A DNA stretch of 11,279 nucleotides from DATJMJ01 sp035503975 (lineage in GTDB: Bacteria > Actinomycetota > Acidimicrobiia > Acidimicrobiales > Palsa-688): NCBI GenBank assembly GCA_035503975.1, contig DATJST010000072.1:1-11279 (forward strand), written 5' to 3'. Each line of letters opens with the position of its first letter. Position 1 is the first letter of the stretch. The notes under the pieces are model-generated. The model saw only the letters and a list, made by a program, of their open reading frames with translations. It ran no database searches and was not told the DNA's origin. The position numbers and the translations under genes were made by a program. Positions 6,365-11,279 of the stretch are shown piece after piece.

Positions 6365-7420
6365 TTGACCGACATCGAGCAGCGCATCCAATGCCGGTGG
6401 TGCCACGGCCAGAGCCCTTCGTCCTCTCGCGCGTGCAACTATTGCGGTGCGCCGCTCGATGCCCGGGACGTGGTCACCGACAGCGGTTGGCGGGAGGCAC
6501 CGCGGCTGCGCGACCTGACCCAGTTCGGCTGGTCGGCCAGTGTCCTCCAGGTCGATGCAGGGGTTGTGCCGGTGGTCGAGATCGCCCTTGCTCCACAGGA
6601 CGCCGTCTATTTCGAGCACCACGCCATGCTCTGGAAGGATGAGACGGTCCCGATGTCGGTGATGCCCAGTCCCGGTGGCAGCCGGCGCCTGTTCGCGGGC
6701 GTGCCCTTTGTGATGAGCGTTGCCCGCGGCCCCGGGCGCGTCGCTTTCTCTCGCGACGCCCCGGGCGAGCTTGTGGTGATCCCGGTCTCGGCTCCTGCCG
6801 AGGTTGACGTCCGCGAGCATGCCCTCGTGCTCGCTACCGGCACTCTCAGTTACACATTCGAAAAATTAGCCGGCGTGCGGGCCATGCTCGCGTCCGGGAG
6901 CGGCATGTACCTCGACCGGTTCGTGGCCCAGTCTGCTCCAGGACTGCTCGTGCTGCACGGCTACGGCAATGTGTTCCAGCGCTACCTGGCGGAGGGCGAG
7001 ACCGTTCTCGTCGAGCCCGGTGGCTTCCTGTACAAGGACTCCTCAGTCGCCATGGAGACGACAGCGGTCAATTTCAAAGGTGACCCGGGAACCAGTGCCG
7101 CTCCGGCCGCGCCCGCCTCGGATGCGAGCGCTACTGGGGCCGGGACCGTCGCCGCGGGGACAGACGGCGGCGTGGCGCCCGCAGTCGCGCCGCCCCCCGA
7201 GGAGCCAAAACGAGGCGGCCTCTTTGGCAAGCTCAAGTCAGCGGCCTCGGGGATAAATGTGAGTGGGCTCGCCGCCGCGGCAGGGAGCCTGCGCTCCGGT
7301 GGCGGGATCAGTGGTGCTCTGGCAGGCCTGGCCGGGGGCGGTGGCTCGACCGTCCTTCGCATGCGGGGGCCGGGGCGAGTAGGTATCCAATCGATGTTCA
7401 AGGCACACGAGACCGACTGA
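6365..7420 (+). CDS. AIM24-family protein with N-terminal zinc ribbon and inserted Ala/Gly/Pro region
   Basis: A 351-residue protein, apparently cytoplasmic (no signal peptide or clear membrane helix). Residues 10-27 carry CRWC and CNYC (C10, C13, C24, C27), a zinc-ribbon-like four-cysteine site. Residues from about 50 to 238 match the AIM24 (DUF124) beta-rich fold, with GPGRVAFSRDAPGELVVIP (122-140), VDVREHALVLATG (147-159), LDRFVAQSAPGLLVLHGYG (183-201) and GETVLVEPGGFLYKD (211-225). Residues about 239-328 are a low-complexity Ala/Gly/Pro stretch with a short basic segment, EEPKRGGLFGKLK (279-291). The final motif RMRGPGRVGIQSMF (332-345) then returns, matching the end of the next gene's domain. 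The TTG at 6365 is preferred because AGAGAG lies at 6355-6360; a GTG at 6335 would add ten residues but lacks a ribosome-binding site. AIM24 is a mitochondrial biogenesis factor in yeast, and bacterial roles are largely undefined. Confidence 0.8.
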   Translation: MTDIEQRIQCRWCHGQSPSSSRACNYCGAPLDARDVVTDSGWREAPRLRDLTQFGWSASVLQVDAGVVPVVEIALAPQDAVYFEHHAMLWKDETVPMSVMPSPGGSRRLFAGVPFVMSVARGPGRVAFSRDAPGELVVIPVSAPAEVDVREHALVLATGTLSYTFEKLAGVRAMLASGSGMYLDRFVAQSAPGLLVLHGYGNVFQRYLAEGETVLVEPGGFLYKDSSVAMETTAVNFKGDPGTSAAPAAPASDASATGAGTVAAGTDGGVAPAVAPPPEEPKRGGLFGKLKSAASGINVSGLAAAAGSLRSGGGISGALAGLAGGGGSTVLRMRGPGRVGIQSMFKAHETD

Positions 7421-7421
7421 G

Positions 7422-8381
7422 ATGACCAGCGGGGCACCTCCTACCACCACCTACACTTGCCCGTACTGCCGCCAGACGTCCGCTGGCGCGGCCATGAGCT
7501 GCCCGTTCTGCGGTGCGCCGGTCAATGTGCAGTTGCGCACGACCGCTTCGGGCTGGACAGAGTTGCCGCCCATCGCTGACATGGCCCGGATCCAGTTCGG
7601 GCAGTCCCAGTGCCAGGTCGTGGGCAGGCTCACTCCAGTTGCCGAGATGAACCTGGCTCCCGGAGATGGGGTCTATTTCACCCACGACATGCTTTTGTGG
7701 CAAGACGCCACCACGTTGCTCGACACCTTGCCCTTCGCCCGGCCTTGGAACCGCACCCGGGCAGGGATGCCTTTGGTCATGATGAGCGCCACCGGCCCTG
7801 GTCGGGTTGCCTTTTCCCATGACGAGCCGGGCGAACTGCTGGCCCTGCCGCTCCAGCCCGGCCATGGCGTCGACGTCCGCGAACATTCGCTGCTTTGCGC
7901 AACGGCTGCCGTCGCATATGACTGGTTCGAGACCGGTGTCTGGTTCGTCACCTCTGGGGAGCACCACGAAGCCAGTGGCATCGGCGGGATCGGCGGGATC
8001 GGCGGTGGAGGCGGCGACAACCAGCCAGTGTGGCACTACCCGGTCGGCCAGTTCATGGACCGTTTTTTCTGTCGGGACCGCCCGGGCATGGTGATGGTGC
8101 AAGCCAGCGGGAACGCTTATGTGCGCGACATCCCGCCCGGCCAGTCGATCCTGGTCAAACCGCCCGCGCTGCTGTTCAAGGACCCGAGTGTCGGCCTTCA
8201 GCTGCATGTCGAGTACCCCGCCGCCGGTGTCAAGATCTGGCAGACCTTCACCAACCGCTACCTGTGGTTGCGCCTCTGGGGCCCAGGCCGCGTCGGGCTT
8301 CAGTCTTGCTACAACCGGCTGGACGATCCCGGCACTGACTTCAGGGACCTATCGCCCCATACTGACTTTCTTTGGCGGTGA
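7422..8381 (+). CDS. AIM24-family protein with N-terminal zinc ribbon, paralogue of the preceding gene
   Basis: A 319-residue protein one base downstream of its paralogue, so almost certainly co-transcribed and probably translationally coupled. An N-terminal zinc ribbon, CPYC and CPFC (C13, C16, C27, C30), precedes an AIM24 domain (about 50-300). Shared blocks with the first copy are GPGRVAFSHDEPGELLALP (125-143), VDVREHSLLCATA (150-162), FMDRFFCRDRPGM (211-223), SILVKPPALLFKDPSVG (242-258) and RLWGPGRVGLQSCY (284-297). Here the last strands follow the domain directly, without the long insertion of the first copy. A Gly/Ile-rich loop (about 186-198) lies in the middle instead. The ATG at 7422 is chosen because the zinc ribbon begins 12 residues later and no other start fits. 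No signal peptide is seen. The pair could form a hetero-oligomer, since AIM24 proteins have a symmetric beta-fold; that is inference. Confidence 0.82.
   Translation: MTSGAPPTTTYTCPYCRQTSAGAAMSCPFCGAPVNVQLRTTASGWTELPPIADMARIQFGQSQCQVVGRLTPVAEMNLAPGDGVYFTHDMLLWQDATTLLDTLPFARPWNRTRAGMPLVMMSATGPGRVAFSHDEPGELLALPLQPGHGVDVREHSLLCATAAVAYDWFETGVWFVTSGEHHEASGIGGIGGIGGGGGDNQPVWHYPVGQFMDRFFCRDRPGMVMVQASGNAYVRDIPPGQSILVKPPALLFKDPSVGLQLHVEYPAAGVKIWQTFTNRYLWLRLWGPGRVGLQSCYNRLDDPGTDFRDLSPHTDFLWR
7980..8006 (+). repeat. Three 9-bp tandem repeats encoding Ile-Gly-Gly
   Basis: ATCGGCGGG at 7980-7988 and 7989-7997, then ATCGGCGGT at 7998-8006, inside the second AIM24 gene. They encode three Ile-Gly-Gly units followed by more glycines, in a predicted loop of the domain. 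The unit length is a multiple of three, so copy-number changes would keep the frame. Confidence 0.85.
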
Positions 8382-8396
8382 TAGGCTTTCTCGGGC

Positions 8397-8413
8397 GGTG
8401 ACGGGCCGTCACC
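8397..8413 (+). terminator. Hairpin after the AIM24 pair, possible terminator
   Basis: GGTGACGG (8397-8404) and CCGTCACC (8406-8413) are perfect inverted repeats around a single G, so about six pairs can form with a five-base loop. It starts 15 bases after the AIM24 stop codon. A second inverted pair, CCAGG/CCTGG (8412-8428), overlaps its end. There is no T-tract, so it may instead be a Rho-independent-like stem of the GC-rich type, an RNA-stabilising stem, or an operator. Confidence 0.4.
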
Positions 8414-8445
8414 AGGCAGGCGACCTGGATGCCGCTCCGGGCCGG

Positions 8446-8473
8446 TTGCGAGGACCGGGGCAAATGCTAGCGT
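8446..8473 (+). promoter_or_regulatory. Promoter of the secreted-protein gene (leaderless transcript likely)
   Basis: TTGCGA (8446-8451), a 16 bp spacer and TAGCGT (8468-8473), the latter preceded by TGC, resemble a housekeeping promoter with an extended -10. The predicted transcription start (about 8480-8481) falls on the ATG at 8481. That fits a leaderless mRNA, which is common in actinobacteria, and the lack of a Shine-Dalgarno sequence. Confidence 0.55.
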
Positions 8474-8480
8474 GTCGGCC

Positions 8481-9155
8481 ATGCAGTTCTGTCGCCGTAA
8501 CTTGGCTTGGGTTGCTGGTGCCCTAGCCGCACTGGGCTTGATCACAGTTGCCAGCGCTCCGGTCGCGGCGGCGGCGCCGCTCCAGACCAAGTCCGTGGGC
8601 GAGATCTTTGCCGCGGCCCGATCGGCCATGCTCCACGTGAAGAACTTCCATGTCGAGGGCAGCGTGCCGAGCCTCAAAATGGACTTGAGCCTCTCAGGTA
8701 CCGGTGGCGGAGGCAGTGTGACCACCGACGGTGCCACCTTGGACATCGTCGTGGCGCGCAAGACCATCTATATCAAGGCGGATGCAAAGAGCTGGCAGAA
8801 GCTAACTGGGAACGCCAGCATAGCCAAGGAGCTCGCCAACAAATGGATAAAGGCGCCGGCGAACACGCCAAATTACAAAGACTTCGCCGACCTCACGATA
8901 ATCAAGGACTTTATGGGCCAGTTCTTTTCGAGCGACCAGGGCCTGGCCAAGGTGAGCGGCACCGAGGTGGTCAACGGCGAGAAGGCGTTCGAGCTGAGCG
9001 ACGGCCAGGGGGACAGCGTTTACATCGCCGATCAAGGGCCGCCGTACGTGTTGCAGGTCACGGGTGGCGGCTCGCAAGGCGGTGCCCTGAACTTCAGTGA
9101 TTTCGGGGACGCGCCTATCCCGGCGGTGCCTGCCTCCGCCATCAGCGAGCCCTGA
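8481..9155 (+). CDS. Secreted LppX/LolA-like protein
   Basis: A 224-residue exported protein. The N-terminus has a basic start (CRRN, 4-7), a hydrophobic core (about 9-30) and an alanine-rich end (AAAAP around 29-33), which is a type I signal peptide. No lipobox cysteine follows, so it should be released or held otherwise at the cell surface. The mature part resembles LppX/LprG-type lipid-binding folds: a first helix IFAAARSAMLHVKNFHVEGS (43-62), alternating beta strands, and near the end VSGTEVVNGEKAFELSDG followed by VYIADQGPPYVLQVTG. LppX/LprG members carry lipids across the mycobacterial envelope, so a lipid or hydrophobic ligand is plausible here but not shown. The ATG at 8481 is chosen over the GTG at 8472 because the -10 box covers 8468-8473. 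Its 3' end is 17 bp from queC. Confidence 0.65.
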   Translation: MQFCRRNLAWVAGALAALGLITVASAPVAAAAPLQTKSVGEIFAAARSAMLHVKNFHVEGSVPSLKMDLSLSGTGGGGSVTTDGATLDIVVARKTIYIKADAKSWQKLTGNASIAKELANKWIKAPANTPNYKDFADLTIIKDFMGQFFSSDQGLAKVSGTEVVNGEKAFELSDGQGDSVYIADQGPPYVLQVTGGGSQGGALNFSDFGDAPIPAVPASAISEP

Positions 9156-9172
9156 GCCCCCGAGCGGTCCCC

Positions 9173-9880
9173 GTGCAAGGGCGGGTCGCGCCTGCCGTCG
9201 TGTTGGTGAGCGGGGGCCTCGACTCGGCCACCGTCCTCGCGATTGCGGTGTCCGAGGGCTACCAGGCGTATGCGCTCAGTTTCGACTACGGCCAACGCCA
9301 TCGGGTCGAGATCGAAGCGGCCCGCCGGGTCGCCTCATCGCTCGGGGTGGTGCGCCACGTCGTCCTCCCGATCGACCTGCGCGCTTTTGGGGGGTCGGCG
9401 CTGACATCCGACCTCCCGGTGCCCCATCGCGCCCACGTCGAGGAGATAGGGACCGGCATCCCGGTCACCTACGTGCCCGCGCGCAACACGATCTTTTTGT
9501 CCTTCGCACTGGCGTGGGCCGAAACGCTGGCTGCGACGGACATCTTTATCGGGGTGAACGCCATCGACTACAGCGGCTACCCTGACTGCCGTCCTGAGTT
9601 TGTGTCCGCATTTGAGGCGATGGCCAACCTGGCGACGAAGGCCACCGTAGAGGGGCTGCAACGGGTCCGGGTCCATGCACCGCTGGCCAAGATGACCAAG
9701 GCTCAGATAATCCAAACAGGCCTGGGGTTGGGTGTGGACTATGGCCTGACGCACAGCTGCTACGACCCCGGCCCCCAAGGCCGAGCCTGTGGCAGCTGCG
9801 ACTCTTGCCTACTGCGCGAACGAGGTTTCGCAGAGCTGGGCCTGACCGACCCCGTGGCGGGAGCGACCCCGTCACCCTGA
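9173..9880 (+). CDS. queC: 7-cyano-7-deazaguanine (preQ0) synthase QueC
   Basis: QueC converts 7-carboxy-7-deazaguanine, ammonia and ATP to preQ0, the precursor of queuosine in tRNA and of deazapurine natural products or DNA modifications. At 235 residues the length is normal. The ATP-binding PP-loop SGGLDS (13-18) follows the first strand, FDYGQRH (37-43) is present, and VPARNTIFLSFALAWAE (101-117) and GVNAIDYSGYPDCRPEF (127-143) are hallmark QueC motifs. The zinc site is C196, C206, C209 and C212, in CYDPGPQGRACGSCDSC. All key residues appear intact. The GTG at 9173 is chosen since it sits 12 residues before the PP-loop, although the ribosome-binding site is weak; it may be read through from the secreted-protein transcript. 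QueD, QueE and FolE are not in the window. Confidence 0.96.
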   Translation: MQGRVAPAVVLVSGGLDSATVLAIAVSEGYQAYALSFDYGQRHRVEIEAARRVASSLGVVRHVVLPIDLRAFGGSALTSDLPVPHRAHVEEIGTGIPVTYVPARNTIFLSFALAWAETLAATDIFIGVNAIDYSGYPDCRPEFVSAFEAMANLATKATVEGLQRVRVHAPLAKMTKAQIIQTGLGLGVDYGLTHSCYDPGPQGRACGSCDSCLLRERGFAELGLTDPVAGATPSP

Positions 9881-9890
9881 CCGAGATGGC

Positions 9891-10937
9891 TCAGGACGGC
9901 CAGGCCTTTACCAGCCCGCTTATGGAAAGGGCGACGCTACTGCCTGCCGCCAAGGGTGGGCGCCCACTCAGTCGGGCGAGCACCCGAAGCGGAGCATGGC
10001 CGTTGGCCAGCTCCACGGTCACAAGCGTGTCGTGCCCATAGAACTGGCATTCGGCGACCCGGCCGGCGAGCCTTGCACCCTCTGTAGCACCGTTGAGGCT
10101 GATCTGTTCCGGGCGGACCATAACCATCACCGGCGAGGCTTCTTTGAGATCGGGTGGGTCGGCGATGTTGAGCGGCCCGAGAGCGGTCTCGGCCACACCA
10201 CCGCGCCAGGTGCCGCGCAGGATGTTGGCATCCCCGACGAAGGTGGCCAGTGCCGGGTCGAGAGGTTGGCCATAAAGTTCTTCCGGGCCCGCACACTGGG
10301 CGACTCGCCCGTCGCGCAATACGGCCACCCGGTCAGCCAGTGACAGCGCTTCGTCCTGGTCATGGGTGACCAATACCGCAGTCGTGCCGGTGTCGCGCAA
10401 CACCCGGGCCACGTCAGTCCTCACCCCACTGCGCAGGGCGGCATCGAGCGAGCTGAACGGTTCGTCGAGCAGGACGAGCTTGGGCTGGGTGGCGAGCGCA
10501 CGAGCCAGCGCGACCCGCTGCTGCTGACCACCGGAAAGCTGATGAGGGTACAAGTGACCGTCGCCGCCCAAACCGACGAGCTCGAGCAGCTCGGTGACGC
10601 GCGGCCCTCTGCGCTCCCGGCGGGCTAACCCGAAGCCGACGTTCCCGGCGGCATCGAGGTGGGGGAAAAGGGCGCCCTCTTGGGGGACGTAGCCAATCTG
10701 GCGGTTCTCGGGCGCGAGGTGGGTATGAGCGTCCTCGACCACGCTCCCGGCGATCCGCACGGCGCCACCGTCGGCCCGCTCGAAACCGGCGAGCAGGCGC
10801 AGCAGCGTCGTCTTCCCGCTCCCTGACGGGCCGAGCACCGCCGTCAGGGAGCCTTCCTCGACTTCGAGGTCGATGCCGGCCAAGACGACGTGACTTCCGA
10901 AGGACTTGCGCAGACCTTCGACCTCCACGCTACTCAC
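9891..10937 (-). CDS. ABC transporter ATP-binding protein, FbpC-like (iron(III) or related importer)
   Basis: A 348-residue importer ATPase. Motifs are Walker A GPSGSGKTT (36-44), Q-loop Q86 in IGYVPQEGALFPHL, signature LSGGQQQRVALARAL (134-148), Walker B LVLLDEPFSSLD (154-165) and H192 in LVTHDQDEALSLADR. After about residue 235 comes a TOBE-type regulatory domain with VMVRPEQISL (272-281) and a final beta-barrel to the end. The spacing and the Q-loop region resemble FbpC of ferric-iron importers, but thiamine, spermidine/putrescine or sulfate importers share this layout. The start is a GTG at 10935-10937 with no strong ribosome-binding site. The gene converges on queC with only 10 bp between stops. 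No permease or substrate-binding protein gene is adjacent in the window; upstream lies the end of an unrelated secreted protein. Confidence 0.9.
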   Translation of the reverse strand: MSSVEVEGLRKSFGSHVVLAGIDLEVEEGSLTAVLGPSGSGKTTLLRLLAGFERADGGAVRIAGSVVEDAHTHLAPENRQIGYVPQEGALFPHLDAAGNVGFGLARRERRGPRVTELLELVGLGGDGHLYPHQLSGGQQQRVALARALATQPKLVLLDEPFSSLDAALRSGVRTDVARVLRDTGTTAVLVTHDQDEALSLADRVAVLRDGRVAQCAGPEELYGQPLDPALATFVGDANILRGTWRGGVAETALGPLNIADPPDLKEASPVMVMVRPEQISLNGATEGARLAGRVAECQFYGHDTLVTVELANGHAPLRVLARLSGRPPLAAGSSVALSISGLVKAWPS

Positions 10938-11058
10938 GGGCTGGCTACCTGGGACATCTTGCGCTGCAGGCTACCGCACCATGGCGGGCAAGCCCCTTGG
11001 CCCAGTGTGCGCGAGCCCGCGGAGGTGTGGAGGTCACGGCGCCTATGCGCCGACTGCA

Positions 11059-11080
11059 GTGGCCGGCGCGCGCCTGCCAC
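11059..11080 (-). terminator. Hairpin between the right-edge gene and the FbpC-like gene
   Basis: GTGGC (11059-11063) pairs with GCCAC (11076-11080) and the inner GGC (11065-11067) with GCC (11072-11074), leaving one mismatch and a GCGC loop. It sits 16 bases after the stop codon of the - strand gene at 11096. There is no T-tract. The 158-base gap 10938-11095 holds nothing else I can identify, and no clear promoter for the FbpC-like gene. Confidence 0.35.
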
Positions 11081-11095
11081 GCCGGCGCTTTGGGG

Positions 11096-11279
11096 CTAGG
11101 TGGGACTGGTGGTGACGGTTGCGCCCGACGGGGGTTTGAAGATCGACTCCGATGGGTTGGTGTTGAGCGACTGGATCTCGAACGACGAGTTGTCGCTCGA
11201 GTTGCTCCCGGACTGCTTGACCAGGCCGAGGATCCCCTGGCTGGTGACGCACCACTCGTCGTCGTAGGTCGTGCCGTTG
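11096..11279 (-). CDS. C-terminal end of a probable secreted protein (5' end outside window)
   Basis: On the - strand an open frame runs from the window edge to the TAG at 11096-11098, giving the last 60 residues of a protein. The sequence includes DDEWCVTSQGILGLVKQSG, then SSFEIQSLNTNPSESIFKPP and a Ser/Thr-rich end, GATVTTSPT. A C-V-T-x-Q-G-I-L strand followed by F-E-I-x-S-L and a final I-F-x-P-P-x-G-A-T is seen at the ends of actinobacterial exported proteins with LolA-like folds, so I call it a probable secreted or lipoprotein; the signal peptide would lie outside the window. The single cysteine cannot by itself show a disulfide. It is on the same strand as the FbpC-like gene, 158 bases upstream. 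No closer family could be named from this fragment. Confidence 0.6.
   Translation of the reverse strand, partial: NGTTYDDEWCVTSQGILGLVKQSGSNSSDNSSFEIQSLNTNPSESIFKPPSGATVTTSPT

Noticed and set aside
7398..8207. Long - strand open frame (269 codons) opposite the second AIM24 gene
   Set aside because: The + strand has paralogue-supported conserved motifs. The antisense frame has no motif or ribosome-binding site.
1..11279. CRISPR array, insertion sequence, or phage/toxin-type defence module
   Set aside because: No regularly spaced repeats, transposase, terminal inverted repeats or defence-type domains were seen on either strand.

Overview
The window comes from a high-GC bacterium (roughly two-thirds G+C by eye), most likely an actinobacterium. 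Its genes are tightly packed with overlapping stop/start codons, it uses GTG and TTG starts as well as ATG, and the protein families present (PadR-controlled ABC/FtsX exporter, TetR-controlled DrrAB exporter, LppX/LolA-like secreted proteins) are typical of that phylum. Acidimicrobiia is a reasonable guess, but no marker gene here settles it.

Left block (1-3562, + strand): the 3' end of a PadR-type repressor, a MacB/LolD-class ABC ATPase and a large 10-helix FtsX-type permease, each overlapping the next by a few bases. This is one operon for a regulated membrane exporter or stress transporter. The permease has an unusual extracellular loop with proline-rich and histidine-rich segments and an extracellular CxxC.

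Middle block (3630-6279): a TetR repressor on the - strand, divergent from a DrrA/DrrB-type ABC exporter pair on the + strand. The divergent region holds a near-consensus promoter (TTGACA-17-TAGAAT) for the exporter and a dense set of GAAC/GTTC half-sites, which are good candidates for the TetR operator. The two exporter modules converge over a short gap containing direct repeats.

Right block (6286-9880, + strand): two adjacent paralogous AIM24-family proteins, each with an N-terminal four-cysteine zinc ribbon, then a secreted LppX/LolA-like protein with its own promoter and a probably leaderless mRNA, then QueC (preQ0 synthase). The AIM24 pair is the least understood part. In the first copy a low-complexity stretch of about 90 residues appears to be inserted just before the last strands of the domain.

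Far right (9891-11279, - strand): an FbpC-type ABC ATPase converging on queC with only 10 bp between them, with no permease gene next to it in the window, and then the C-terminal end of another secreted protein running off the edge. No RNA gene, CRISPR array or insertion sequence was seen. I see two regulated exporter modules and an uncharacterised AIM24 pair, but nothing that proves a new system.
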